Positions 27,023 to 36,733 of a DNA stretch of 50,142 nt are shown piece after piece (position 1 is the first letter of the stretch; each line of letters starts with the position of its first letter). The notes beneath the pieces are model-generated. The model saw nothing but the letters and a program-made list of their open reading frames with translations, was not told the origin of the DNA and ran no database searches. The DNA comes from Clostridia bacterium (lineage in GTDB: Bacteria; Bacillota; Clostridia; Oscillospirales; Acutalibacteraceae), in NCBI GenBank assembly GCA_017436255.1, contig JAFSDK010000022.1, positions 1-50,142 on the forward strand, given 5' to 3'. The position numbers and the translations under genes were made by a program.

Positions 27023-28469
27023 AAAAAGCAGTAATTCTATCCTTTCTTGAAAGAATTTCATTAAAATTATTTATATACTCGTACGGGTATTTATAATTAA
27101 AAATTCTTTCAATATAAGAACCGCCGGGTTGCCTTAACTTTGTTACAGCCGAAGCACCGCACGCTAGTATTGTGTGTGTTTCGTCCATAATATATACATT
27201 GTAAAAACTTTCTTTAAATGCGGTAGCGTAACCAACATTTTCGTTATTACCGACGGTTTTACTTTGTCTATACATATAATATGGCGTAATGCCATGTTGT
27301 GATAAAAAGTCATATGCAAAATCTACCATTTTTGAAGCGGTAACGCCGCTTTCAAACCGAGGGATATTTTCGCTATTCAAATTAGAAGCGCGTTTAAGTG
27401 CTAAAGAATGCACCGTAACACTATCGGGTTTAAGTGCTGTTACACGTTCTACCGTCCCACAAAAACTTTCAAACGTATCGCTCGGCAGACCCGCAATTAA
27501 ATCCATATTGATGTTATCAAAGCCCAATTTTCTGGCGAGTAAAAACGCATTTACCGTATCGTCCGACGTATGTTTTCGTCCGATAACATTCAAAACCTCA
27601 TCGTTCATAGTCTGCGGATTTATACTAATTCTCGTGGCACCATTTTCTTTAATTACTCGAAGTTTTTCTTCAGTTATGGTATCGGGGCGTCCCGCTTCTA
27701 CGGTATATTCTTTACCCTCAATATCAAAATTTTCTGAAATAACCTTCATTAAACGTTCTAACTGTTCGGCACTTAGCGTAGTGGGTGTACCGCCGCCAAT
27801 ATAAACCGAGCGTAATTTTAAGTTGTTAGTTCTTGCAATTTGTGCAGTAATAACAATTTCGTCAATAAGTTTTTCTAAATACTCAGGGATGAGTTTTTTT
27901 GCCATTTCTACCGAATGTGAGACAAAAGAACAATAAGAGCATCTTGTAGGGCAAAAAGGAATTGATACGTAAAGACTAAACGAATCCTTTTCGGACTGAC
28001 TAGTAATTTCTCCTTCACGCTCATAGGTTTTCTCACAAAGTTCAATTTTTTTATCACTCACTAAAAACTTTTCTTTAAAAAAACTACGTGCGTAATTCTT
28101 GCCACCTTTTTTGCACAGTGCAGAATACAATTTTGCAGGTCTTACACCTGTAAGAATTCCCCAAGGGGATACGTAACCCGTAACCGCTACAAAGCACTTA
28201 AAAAGTTGAATGGCAAGCACACGCTCGCACTCTTTATAATAGTCTTCGGCATCATTTTCTACAAAATCAACAAATTCCGCCGTTTGAGTATAAAATTTAA
28301 GGAATGAATACAATTGGGTTCGTGAGTCACTTTTTGTAAGGCGCGTGTGGGCGTAAACGTCACTCTCGGTCGGTTGCTCTGTAAATATTATTTTTTCAAA
28401 AGGTAAAAAAATACGACATAATTTTTCAAGTTCGTAATTATAAGTATTGTTTTGATTAAATAGATTCAT
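27003..28469 (-). CDS. hemZ: Radical SAM coproporphyrinogen dehydrogenase HemZ
   Basis: Oxygen-independent coproporphyrinogen III oxidase-like enzyme. A roughly 165-residue N-terminal domain typical of HemZ precedes the radical SAM barrel with the 4Fe-4S motif CPTRCSYC (about 176). GGGTPT (about 228) and the HemN-type EAGRPDT segment (about 260) follow. The 488-aa length fits HemZ. It begins 1 base after the hydrolase gene stop. Whether it really makes heme in this organism is unknown, since no other heme gene is in view. Confidence 0.9.
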   Translation of the reverse strand: MNLFNQNNTYNYELEKLCRIFLPFEKIIFTEQPTESDVYAHTRLTKSDSRTQLYSFLKFYTQTAEFVDFVENDAEDYYKECERVLAIQLFKCFVAVTGYVSPWGILTGVRPAKLYSALCKKGGKNYARSFFKEKFLVSDKKIELCEKTYEREGEITSQSEKDSFSLYVSIPFCPTRCSYCSFVSHSVEMAKKLIPEYLEKLIDEIVITAQIARTNNLKLRSVYIGGGTPTTLSAEQLERLMKVISENFDIEGKEYTVEAGRPDTITEEKLRVIKENGATRISINPQTMNDEVLNVIGRKHTSDDTVNAFLLARKLGFDNINMDLIAGLPSDTFESFCGTVERVTALKPDSVTVHSLALKRASNLNSENIPRFESGVTASKMVDFAYDFLSQHGITPYYMYRQSKTVGNNENVGYATAFKESFYNVYIMDETHTILACGASAVTKLRQPGGSYIERIFNYKYPYEYINNFNEILSRKDRITAFYDEYRI

Positions 28470-28470
28470 A

Positions 28471-29091
28471 TTAAAACTCTTTTATGTAGGTGTTATGTGT
28501 TTTTTCGTAAAGAATGGTGGTTTCAGGACCATGACCCGAATATACGGTTGTGTTTTCATCCAAAGACAAAAGCCTTTTTAAAGAGGCAATTTCGGTATCG
28601 TACGAGCCCGTGGGCAAATCGGTACGTCCGATGCTCATATTAAAAAGAGTATCACCACTAAAAAGTATATTTTCAATTAGATAACAAACGCTGCCGGCCG
28701 TATGTCCCGGTGTGTGTAACACGCGCGCTTCAAAACTGCCTATTTTTAAAATATCACCCTCGGCAACACCTTTATCTGCAATAATCGAGATAACCTCATC
28801 ACCCCAATAGGCAGAGAAATTTATATTGGGATTCTTAAGTCCCTCTATTTCTTGTTCACCGATAATAACAGGGCAATTCCAAATACTTTTGATAGTATTA
28901 ACGGCACCGATATGGTCAAAATGGCAATGCGTAAGCAGGATTGCCTTATTGGGCTTTTGTAAATTTTGGTGTGCAAAGTCACTTATTCTGACATCTCTGG
29001 CACCGGGGTCTATTATAATCGCAAAATCTTCACCGCTTAATAGGTAGCAGTTTGTACCGCAGTCGCCTGCGACAACCGTTTTAATTTCCAT
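28471..29091 (-). CDS. MBL-fold metallo-hydrolase, glyoxalase II-like
   Basis: Zinc hydrolase of the metallo-beta-lactamase fold. THCHFDHIG (about residues 54-62) provides the HxHxDH ligands, HTPGHTAGS (about 129) the next histidine, and SGHGPET (about 190) the last. The 206-aa size resembles short hydroxyacylglutathione hydrolase-like proteins. Its ATG directly abuts the dtd stop. The substrate is unknown; a thioester or similar small molecule is likely. Confidence 0.9.
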   Translation of the reverse strand: MEIKTVVAGDCGTNCYLLSGEDFAIIIDPGARDVRISDFAHQNLQKPNKAILLTHCHFDHIGAVNTIKSIWNCPVIIGEQEIEGLKNPNINFSAYWGDEVISIIADKGVAEGDILKIGSFEARVLHTPGHTAGSVCYLIENILFSGDTLFNMSIGRTDLPTGSYDTEIASLKRLLSLDENTTVYSGHGPETTILYEKTHNTYIKEF

Positions 29092-29547
29092 TTACTTTCT
29101 CCAAATATCTGTATCAAGAATAATTGTAACGGGACCATCGTTTAAAAGTTCAACCTTCATATCGGCACCGAAAATACCCTTTGCAACCTTTTTAACACCA
29201 TTCTCCTTAAGAAACAAACAAAACTTCTCATATAGTGCATTTGCCTCAACAGGTTCTTTGGCATTAATAAATGACGGGCGGTTACCTTTTTTACTGTCGG
29301 CACATAGCGTAAAATTAGAAATAACCAACGCCTCACCGTCTGTATCAAGCAACGACAAATTCATTTTATCGGCTTCATCACAAAATATTCTTAAATTGGC
29401 AACCTTGCTCGCCAAAAGTTCCGCTTCTTTTTCGGTATCGTCTTTACCGACACCAAGAAGTATCATAAATCCTTTTTCGATTGCACCTACAATTTCATTA
29501 TCAACTTTAACCGACGCATGTGCAACCCTTTGAATAATAACCTTCAT
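29092..29547 (-). CDS. dtd: D-aminoacyl-tRNA deacylase
   Basis: Homodimeric proofreading enzyme that removes D-amino acids (and glycine) from tRNA. The protein is 151 aa. It starts MKVIIQRVAHASV and has the active-site block SNFTL (about residue 77, usually SQFTL) and the second motif NDGPVT (about 137). AGGTG precedes the ATG. It lies 8 bases after rel, the common Firmicute arrangement. Confidence 0.95.
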   Translation of the reverse strand: MKVIIQRVAHASVKVDNEIVGAIEKGFMILLGVGKDDTEKEAELLASKVANLRIFCDEADKMNLSLLDTDGEALVISNFTLCADSKKGNRPSFINAKEPVEANALYEKFCLFLKENGVKKVAKGIFGADMKVELLNDGPVTIILDTDIWRK

Positions 29548-29555
29548 TTTTACAC

Positions 29556-31748
29556 CTACTGATTTATTCTTTCGACACTAAACACACCGTGTATCTTTTC
29601 AACGTGGTTTATAATACTCTTTAGATGCTCAACGTTTTCAGCACTTAAAGTTACTAAAATTACCGAATTACCATCCTTTGTAGGACGAGCATTAACGGCA
29701 TGAAGGGATACGTGCATATTGTAAAGCATAACCGTAACGTCGGCCAAAAGGCCATCGCGGTCGATACCTGAAATGCGAAGCGTTGAAATAAACGACGTGC
29801 GTCGGCTTGTAGCAGACCAACTGGCATTTATCCATCTGCCGGGTTCTGCTGCCGATGAAATATCGATAGGTACGTTGTTACAATCGCGTTTATGAATGGA
29901 AACACCGTGACCGCGTGTAATAAAGCCGATAATCTCGTCACCCGGAAGCGGTGCACAACATTTTGAAAATCTAATAAGGCAATCACTCATACCATCAACA
30001 ATAACGCCATCGCTTGAAGAACTTTCACGAATTGGTTTAATTTCAACCGGCTCGGGTTTTGCCACCTTAACAAGTTTATTATATTCATCCTTAATTCGCG
30101 GCATAATTTTTGAAAGGAAAATACCACCGTAACCGATAGCCGCATAGAAGTCTTCTGCACTCTCTAACTTTTGCTTTTTGGCAATAGACTCTATGAACTT
30201 TTCCATTTCATCATCGGGTAAAATTATAGCGTTTCTTCTAAACTCTGACTCTACCTCATCTCTGCCGTTTTCGATGTTTTCGGCTCTGCGTTCACGTTTG
30301 AACCAACTGCGTATTTTAGCCCTCGCCTGATTTGTAACGGCAATTTTAAGCCAATCACGACTAGGACCATGCCCCACCTGATTTGTTGTTAAAATATCAA
30401 TAATTTCACCCGTTTTTATAACGTGCGTAATGGGAACAATTTTACCATCAACCTTGGCGCCAACCATTTTAACGCCTATTGCCGAATGTATAGCAAAAGC
30501 AAAGTCAATAACTGTAGCACCCGCCGGCAAATTAATAACGTCTCCCTTAGGCGTTACCGCAAATACGTCTTCTTGCGCTAAATCAACCTTAATGGTACTT
30601 ATAAGGTCGGTCGAATCGCCCGAATCGGTCTGACTTTCAAGAATCTGACGAATCCAGGCAAGTTGATTTTCCATCTTCTCATCATTACTGCTAATGCCTT
30701 CTTTATACTTCCAATGCGCCGCGATACCATATTCGGCAGTATGGTGCATTTCATGGGTACGTATCTGTATTTCAAAGGGTACCGCATCGCGGCCTACAAC
30801 CGTTGTATGCAGTGACTGATAGCGGTTGGGTTTAGGCATAGAAATATAATCTTTAAATCTGCCTGGCAATGGTCTGAACAGGTCGTGCATAAGTCCCAAA
30901 ATGTTATAACAGTCGGGCATCGTATCGGTTATTATACGCAAAGCATAAATATCGTAGATTTCGTCAAAATCTTTGCCCTGAATATACATCTTACGATAGA
31001 TGCCGTGAATTGACTTTACACGAGCCTGAATTGAGACCTTAATGTTAGGCATAATTTCACTTATTCTCTGAGCGATTTTTTCTTTTATATCCTTTAAAAT
31101 CCTCTCGCGTTGGTCCTTTCTGTGTGTAAGAAGGTCCTCAATTTCCCCATATGCTACGGGGTCAAGATGCTTAATAGAGAGGTCTTCAAGTTCTTCTTTA
31201 ATATGTCTGATACCGAGTCGATGCGCAATAGGTGCAAAAACCTCTAACGTTTCAAGTGATTTTTCACGTTGCTTATAGTCGGGCACAGCATCAATAGTGC
31301 GCATATTATGAAGTCTATCGGCAAGTTTTATGATAATAACACGTATATCCTTTGCCATTGCCATAAGCATTTTGCGAAGATTTTCAGACTGTTGTTGTTC
31401 CTTTGAAGAGTATGAAATTTTACCGAGTTTTGTTACACCATCAACTATAAGTGCTACTTCATCACCGTATTCTTGCTTTATCTCTTCGAGTGTAATAAAC
31501 GTATCTTCTACCGTATCATGCAGAAGAGCCGCCGCAATCGACTGAGTATCCATACCGAGTGAAACAACTATTTTAGCAACGTTGAAGGGATGCAGATAAA
31601 ATTCTTCGCTTGACACACGCAACTGTCCTTTATGTGCACTAACACAACACTCAAACGCGCGTCTAACCAAGTCGTAATCATAATTACCGCCTTGATTTTT
31701 CATAAGTAATTCGAGTTCACTAAAATTATTTTCGTAAATTATATCCAC
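29556..31748 (-). CDS. relA: Bifunctional (p)ppGpp synthetase/hydrolase (Rel)
   Basis: Controls the stringent response by making and degrading (p)ppGpp. The hydrolase HD domain has the metal-binding HDTVED at residues 77-82. The synthetase domain contains YQSLHTT (about 311). A TGS domain (about 395-455), the helical region with the CCAPLPGD zinc-finger-like motif (about 607) and a C-terminal ACT domain (about 655-730) complete the long Rel architecture. The 730-aa length is standard. The start is GTG 31748 behind AGGAGGG; the nearby ATG is out of frame. Confidence 0.97.
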   Translation of the reverse strand: MDIIYENNFSELELLMKNQGGNYDYDLVRRAFECCVSAHKGQLRVSSEEFYLHPFNVAKIVVSLGMDTQSIAAALLHDTVEDTFITLEEIKQEYGDEVALIVDGVTKLGKISYSSKEQQQSENLRKMLMAMAKDIRVIIIKLADRLHNMRTIDAVPDYKQREKSLETLEVFAPIAHRLGIRHIKEELEDLSIKHLDPVAYGEIEDLLTHRKDQRERILKDIKEKIAQRISEIMPNIKVSIQARVKSIHGIYRKMYIQGKDFDEIYDIYALRIITDTMPDCYNILGLMHDLFRPLPGRFKDYISMPKPNRYQSLHTTVVGRDAVPFEIQIRTHEMHHTAEYGIAAHWKYKEGISSNDEKMENQLAWIRQILESQTDSGDSTDLISTIKVDLAQEDVFAVTPKGDVINLPAGATVIDFAFAIHSAIGVKMVGAKVDGKIVPITHVIKTGEIIDILTTNQVGHGPSRDWLKIAVTNQARAKIRSWFKRERRAENIENGRDEVESEFRRNAIILPDDEMEKFIESIAKKQKLESAEDFYAAIGYGGIFLSKIMPRIKDEYNKLVKVAKPEPVEIKPIRESSSSDGVIVDGMSDCLIRFSKCCAPLPGDEIIGFITRGHGVSIHKRDCNNVPIDISSAAEPGRWINASWSATSRRTSFISTLRISGIDRDGLLADVTVMLYNMHVSLHAVNARPTKDGNSVILVTLSAENVEHLKSIINHVEKIHGVFSVERINQ

Positions 31749-31750
31749 AT

Positions 31751-33757
31751 TTATCCCTCCTTTAATTTTTTTAGTATTTGCGAGTTATTAAGGTCAACCT
31801 TAACACCCTGAATCACTTTGTAAGCCTTGACAGGTGATGAAACATCAGGTTCAATAACACCAAGTTCTGCCAAAACATCACAGGCTATAATAGTTTTAAA
31901 ATATCCAAGCGTGTTTATAAAATGTTGTGTGATTTTTTCAAGGTTTGACGCCTTTAAAATATAACGATAAACCTCGGCAATTTCTTCGCGTTGTACAAGC
32001 GGAAATCCTAGTGTTTCTCCGCGGTTTAAAGATTCATATATTCTTATTTGATTAAACAGTTCATCCTGATTGACAGCCGATATTCGCCAATTCTTAATTA
32101 TCACCGACAAACTTCGCTTGCCGCCAAATTCGTTAACATCGAGGGTTACGGCTATATCTATTAGGTCGCCAACATCAAAAGGCACCGCCTCGGGTGGTAC
32201 AGAAAATGCCAATGCCTCAAGCACGTTACCGTCCTTTTGCAGTAACAATTTTGTATGCTTGTTTTGACCAAGCGGCACAATGCGCTGAATTTCTAAATTA
32301 TACACACCAAAAACAGGTGTAGGGTTACTCATACCGAAAGGCTCGAGTTGTTTTATAGCATCGGCCAAATCAGTAGTCATACCTGCCGGATTTAGGCGAC
32401 ACTCAAGTTTTAAAACCGATTCTACAGGCGGTAGAGTTGCCGCATACTCGTTAATACATCTGCAAAATTCATCTAAATTATCGGCAGTCATAGATACACC
32501 TGCCGCCAATTCATGACCACCATAACGAGTTAAAACATCAGAACAATACACTATTGCATCATAAAGCGAAAATCCCGATACACTTCTACCTGAACCTGAA
32601 ATTTCACCGAATTCATCTTCACATAGTACAAGTGCCGGTTTACCATATCGGTCTACAATTCGTGAAGCTACAATGCCCACAACACCTTTGTGCCAATTTT
32701 TACCGCTCACTACTATTACACGGTTATACATAAGTCCGTTTTGTTCGATAATATTAAAGGCCTCTGCTGAAATGCCTTGCTCGGTCTTTTGACGCTCAGC
32801 ATTAAACTGTTCCAGTTGCTGAGCTAATGCCGATGCCTCGTGAAAATCTTCACTTAAAAGAAGTTTAAGCGCAACGTCAGCACTATTCATTCTTCCTGCG
32901 GCATTTATTCTGGGAGCTATGCCGTAAGACACCTTTCCTGCCGTTACGTCTCCTTTTTTAATCCCCGCGGCATTAAGTAACATAGTCACACCAATCTTTG
33001 AACTGGTATTAATCACCCTTAGACCTTGTTTTACAATATCGCGATTCTCGTGCTTAAGCGGCATAATATCAGCAATAAGGCCTATTGCCACTAGGTCAGC
33101 ATAAAGCGGTGCCAGCTGCTCGGGTTCTGAATTATCAAGCGCACATATAAGTTTAAAAGCGACAAACACACCCGAAATATCTTTAAACTCTACCGCACTA
33201 CCCTTAACGTGTGGATCAACTACCGCTGCGGCATCGGGTATAACTTTGGGCGGTAGATGATGGTCGGTAACAACGGTTTTTATGCCAAGGCTTTTAGCAT
33301 ACTCAACCTCATTGACACAACTAATACCATTGTCAACCGTTATTATAAGTGAAACGCCCTGTGCATTTAATTTATCTATGGCAGAATTGGTCATACCATA
33401 ACCCTCGTCTATACGATCGGGGATATAGTAAACACACCTTACTCCACGTTTTTTTAAATATCCATAAAGTACTGCGGTGGCAGTTATTCCGTCACAGTCG
33501 TAGTCGCCAAAAACCGCAATGAGTTCATCATTATCAATAGCAGTGTTAATTGTTGTAACTGCGCTTTCCATATCGGGCAGTTCATAAGGTGAAGAATACA
33601 ACGGCTCATCTGCCAAAAACTCCTCAAGCAAAGCGGGGTCATTATATCCGCGTGACGCCGCTATGAGCGCAACAAAAGGGTCGACATCACACTCTTGCGC
33701 CAATTGCATTGCCTGTGCCTTATCGGTATCGCCGACAACCCATTTTTTATAAGCCAT
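31751..33757 (-). CDS. recJ: Single-stranded-DNA-specific exonuclease RecJ
   Basis: 5'-3' exonuclease of DNA repair and recombination. The DHH domain carries DYDCDGITA (about residue 83), a conserved VTVDNG-like segment and DHHLPP (about 158). A DHHA1 domain has GSGRSVSGF (about 390) and an OB-fold-containing tail follows. The 668-aa length is a little above the classical size. It leads the recJ-rel-dtd operon with its own promoter at 33793-33821. Confidence 0.95.
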   Translation of the reverse strand: MAYKKWVVGDTDKAQAMQLAQECDVDPFVALIAASRGYNDPALLEEFLADEPLYSSPYELPDMESAVTTINTAIDNDELIAVFGDYDCDGITATAVLYGYLKKRGVRCVYYIPDRIDEGYGMTNSAIDKLNAQGVSLIITVDNGISCVNEVEYAKSLGIKTVVTDHHLPPKVIPDAAAVVDPHVKGSAVEFKDISGVFVAFKLICALDNSEPEQLAPLYADLVAIGLIADIMPLKHENRDIVKQGLRVINTSSKIGVTMLLNAAGIKKGDVTAGKVSYGIAPRINAAGRMNSADVALKLLLSEDFHEASALAQQLEQFNAERQKTEQGISAEAFNIIEQNGLMYNRVIVVSGKNWHKGVVGIVASRIVDRYGKPALVLCEDEFGEISGSGRSVSGFSLYDAIVYCSDVLTRYGGHELAAGVSMTADNLDEFCRCINEYAATLPPVESVLKLECRLNPAGMTTDLADAIKQLEPFGMSNPTPVFGVYNLEIQRIVPLGQNKHTKLLLQKDGNVLEALAFSVPPEAVPFDVGDLIDIAVTLDVNEFGGKRSLSVIIKNWRISAVNQDELFNQIRIYESLNRGETLGFPLVQREEIAEVYRYILKASNLEKITQHFINTLGYFKTIIACDVLAELGVIEPDVSSPVKAYKVIQGVKVDLNNSQILKKLKEG

Positions 33758-33792
33758 TACTTCACCGCCCTTTATATATAATAAATCAATTT

Positions 33793-33821
33793 ATTATATC
33801 ATATAGACACGGTTTTTGCAA
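33793..33821 (-). promoter_or_regulatory. SigA-type promoter of the recJ-rel operon
   Basis: Minus strand TTGCAA (33816-33821), 17 bases, TATAAT (33793-33798). Seven genes downstream are packed so tightly that this is likely the main promoter for all of them. Confidence 0.75.
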
Positions 33822-33836
33822 TAAATAACTTGTATT

Positions 33837-35438
33837 TTAAAGTCCTTCATAAAGGGCGATATTATCGGCAATTTTTTTAAAAATGGGAGCACCCGAAGTG
33901 CCGTTTTTTACTTCATCTTCTATTAAAACTGCTACTACGTATTTGGGGTCTTCTACGGGAAAAAATCCACAAAACCACGAGTTTTGAATAAGCCGTCCGT
34001 CTTTACGCCAACCCGTTTCGGCGGTAGCCGTTTTACCCGCGGCAGTTACGTAAGAAGGCTTTGCCGAAACACCCGTTCCCGAAATTAAGACTTCACACAA
34101 ATATCTTTTAAGTTGCTTTGCCGATTGTTCACTCATAACCCTTGTTGGAGATGAAGTTTTTACCCTTTCAATAATCCCGTTTTTTACAACACCTTCAACA
34201 ATGCTTGGCATACTGTAAACACCGCCACCTGCTATAGCTTCATATAGCGTTAATATTGAAACCGGACTCAAAAGAAGTTTACCCTGACCTATCGATAAAT
34301 TTGCAAGGGATGTTTGACTGCTTTCAAGGTTTTTTAGGGTATCTAAACTGCCCGAAGCCGTACTTACTTTTCCCATATCAAGTGCGGTGCCGAAATTTAA
34401 TTTGCGTGCCATTTTGTAGATACTGTCAGCACCTAAAAGCGAACTTATTTTATAGAAAAACACATTGCAAGAACCGCTGAGTGCCGACGCCAAATTCACC
34501 TGTCCGTGTCCATTCGATTTATGACACTTAAAAATATGCCCCGATACCGAAGTTCGGCCCGAACAATTGCATACGTATCCTGTGTTTTTTCCACTTTCAA
34601 GCAACGCTGCCGCAACACACGGCTTAAACACCGAGCCCACGTTATAAGCCGACAAAGCACGGTTTAAGAGGGGCGAATTTTCATCTTCAAGATAATCTGC
34701 GACACGCGATAAATCGAATCGTGGTGCACTCACCATAGCCCTTATCTTACCGGATCCAACCTCCATAACAACCGCCGCGCCGCTTTTGACATCCTGCATG
34801 GCGTTTTGGGTCAATTTCTGAAGTTCTATATCGATGGTTAGCGATACGCCCGATGCTAAAATATTCTCATTATATAAAATCTCTGCTTGGTCACCTAAAA
34901 GAAAATTACCAAAAGCATCACTCGGGTAGATTATCTCAATTTTTTCGTCACTATACAAGTATTGGTCATATGCCTTTTCAATTCCTGAAACACCATGATT
35001 TTCATTATTTAAATAGCCAATCAAATGCTCACATACGGTATTTGACGATACGTATTGCGGCACTTTTAATATAACTATGCCTTCGCAATCGATTTCTTTT
35101 TTCACCTCTACAACTGCAGGTTTACCAGCCCGTAATACGTCTAAAACCGCATCTAATTCTTCACCCGAAAGATATGAACTTATAGCAGTTATCGCTCTTG
35201 GAGTTGGTGATACAGCCGCTAAAATCTTCGTTTCGCTATTGGTTATAGGTTGCATATTACTATCAAATATTGTCCCCCGTAAACGTCCTAAACTAAGCGT
35301 ATAGCCATTAGTGACACCTTGTACTCGTTGTTCATCATTACCTATTATATAAATGCGCCAAAAGCAAATAAGCGCCACAACAGTAAAACACAAAAAAACA
35401 CTTATTATTCTTCTTGAAGATACAAATTTTTTTGTCAT
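33837..35438 (-). CDS. Penicillin-binding transpeptidase (class B-like)
   Basis: Membrane-anchored D,D-transpeptidase that cross-links peptidoglycan. One N-terminal membrane helix (about 10-32) and a short dimerisation domain precede the penicillin-binding fold. That fold has SVFKP (SxxK, about residue 270), SGSCN (SxN, about 326) and GKTAT (about 470). KTA replaces the usual KTG. At 533 aa it is short, without PASTA domains, so it may be a SpoVD/PbpA-like elongation or sporulation enzyme. The ATG abuts the T-run of a hairpin and has no clear ribosome binding site. Confidence 0.9.
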   Translation of the reverse strand: MTKKFVSSRRIISVFLCFTVVALICFWRIYIIGNDEQRVQGVTNGYTLSLGRLRGTIFDSNMQPITNSETKILAAVSPTPRAITAISSYLSGEELDAVLDVLRAGKPAVVEVKKEIDCEGIVILKVPQYVSSNTVCEHLIGYLNNENHGVSGIEKAYDQYLYSDEKIEIIYPSDAFGNFLLGDQAEILYNENILASGVSLTIDIELQKLTQNAMQDVKSGAAVVMEVGSGKIRAMVSAPRFDLSRVADYLEDENSPLLNRALSAYNVGSVFKPCVAAALLESGKNTGYVCNCSGRTSVSGHIFKCHKSNGHGQVNLASALSGSCNVFFYKISSLLGADSIYKMARKLNFGTALDMGKVSTASGSLDTLKNLESSQTSLANLSIGQGKLLLSPVSILTLYEAIAGGGVYSMPSIVEGVVKNGIIERVKTSSPTRVMSEQSAKQLKRYLCEVLISGTGVSAKPSYVTAAGKTATAETGWRKDGRLIQNSWFCGFFPVEDPKYVVAVLIEDEVKNGTSGAPIFKKIADNIALYEGL

Positions 35439-35484
35439 AAAAAAACACCGCCTTTAAGTTCAAGTATTCCCTTAAAGCGGTGTT
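35439..35484 (-). terminator. Hairpin terminator/attenuator between U32 and PBP genes
   Basis: AACACCGCCTTTAAG (35444-35458) pairs with CTTAAAGCGGTGTT (35471-35484) with a one-base bulge, followed on the minus strand by seven T residues. The PBP start codon lies immediately after the T-run, so this hairpin doubles as that gene's leader. Confidence 0.8.
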
Positions 35485-35494
35485 GTAAAACATA

Positions 35495-36733
35495 TTAAAT
35501 TTCTTTAATTCTGAGTAGCGAGCCCGATTTTATCGGACGGTCAAATGGAATTTTAATTTTCATCATCGGATGGGGGGCTACCAGAATTGCTTCATTCTTT
35601 TCGTTATAAAGCGGCTGCGCTTTTATTTCAAACGGAGCGCTGCCACTCTCTAAGCAATCAAACACCTGACCGGCAAAGAACTTGTTTTTAAGCGTGGCTA
35701 TTACAAAACCATCCTCATACGCATCAACAACGGCGCCTACACTATAATCACGCACGTATCCTGCATTGGCGTACGTTTGCGAGTTTTGCGGAACACCATA
35801 ATAAAAACCTGTTGAATAGTTGCGATGACTTATTTTATTAAGTTCTTCACTCACCCACTCGGGCAACTGCCAGTCATCATCACAATTTTTCAAACTGTCA
35901 AGCGCGCCGCGGTAGGCGTTGGTTACTACCGATACATAGTAGTGTGACTTTGCTCTACCCTCAATTTTTAGACTATCAATACCGACGTCGCACATCTCTT
36001 TAAGATGCCCTGCCATGCATAAATCGTTTGCGTTAAGTATATACGTACCTTTATCGGTTTCGGTAATATCAAAATACTGACCGGGTCGTTTTTCCTCCAT
36101 TAAAGAATAACTCCAACGGCAGGGTTGAGCACAGTCACCCCTATTGGCGTCTCTACCCGTCATATAGCTTGAAAGCAGACATCTTGCTGAAAATGATACG
36201 CACATAGCGCCGTGTACAAAGGCCTCAATTTCAAGGTCTTTTGGAGTTTTAGCGCGTATTTCTGCGATCTCTTTTAGCGAGAGCTCGCGCGCTAAAACTA
36301 TACGTTTGGCTCCCATTTCGTAAAAGGCATTGGCAGTTAAATAATTAACTATGCCCGACTGTACCGAAACGTGCAAATCGCAGTTAGGTGCATACTTTTT
36401 AACCATACCGATAGTACCGATATCAGCAGCAATAACAGCATCAGCGCCTAAATCGTTAACCATTTTTAAAAATTCGGGCAGACGCTCAATTTCATCGTTA
36501 TGAGGTAAAACGTTGCATGCAATATGCACCTTTACGCCGTGCGCATGTGCATACTCGATGCCCTCTTTTAAATCCTGCTCACCGAAGTTTTTAGCGGCGG
36601 TACGCATGCCAAACTCTTCACCGGCAAGATAAACCGCATCGGCGCCAAAGTCAACCGCAGCTTTAAGTCTTACTAAGTCTCCCGCAGGGCACAATAACTC
36701 GGGAATTTTAATGTTTTTAGTCGAAGTATTCAT
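35495..36733 (-). CDS. Peptidase U32-family protein
   Basis: Member of the collagenase-like U32 family, many of which are now known as prephenate-dependent tRNA 5-hydroxyuridine hydroxylases (TrhP/YrrO-like). The protein shows ELLCPAGD near the N-terminus. The family signature EAFVHGAMCVSFSARC (about 160) carries cysteines that continue in GDCAQPCRW. Start is uncertain: ATG 36733 or GTG 36751, both inside the mltG 3' end. About 412 aa, matching YrrO-type proteins; a tRNA-modification role is therefore likelier than proteolysis. Confidence 0.9.
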   Translation of the reverse strand: MNTSTKNIKIPELLCPAGDLVRLKAAVDFGADAVYLAGEEFGMRTAAKNFGEQDLKEGIEYAHAHGVKVHIACNVLPHNDEIERLPEFLKMVNDLGADAVIAADIGTIGMVKKYAPNCDLHVSVQSGIVNYLTANAFYEMGAKRIVLARELSLKEIAEIRAKTPKDLEIEAFVHGAMCVSFSARCLLSSYMTGRDANRGDCAQPCRWSYSLMEEKRPGQYFDITETDKGTYILNANDLCMAGHLKEMCDVGIDSLKIEGRAKSHYYVSVVTNAYRGALDSLKNCDDDWQLPEWVSEELNKISHRNYSTGFYYGVPQNSQTYANAGYVRDYSVGAVVDAYEDGFVIATLKNKFFAGQVFDCLESGSAPFEIKAQPLYNEKNEAILVAPHPMMKIKIPFDRPIKSGSLLRIKEI

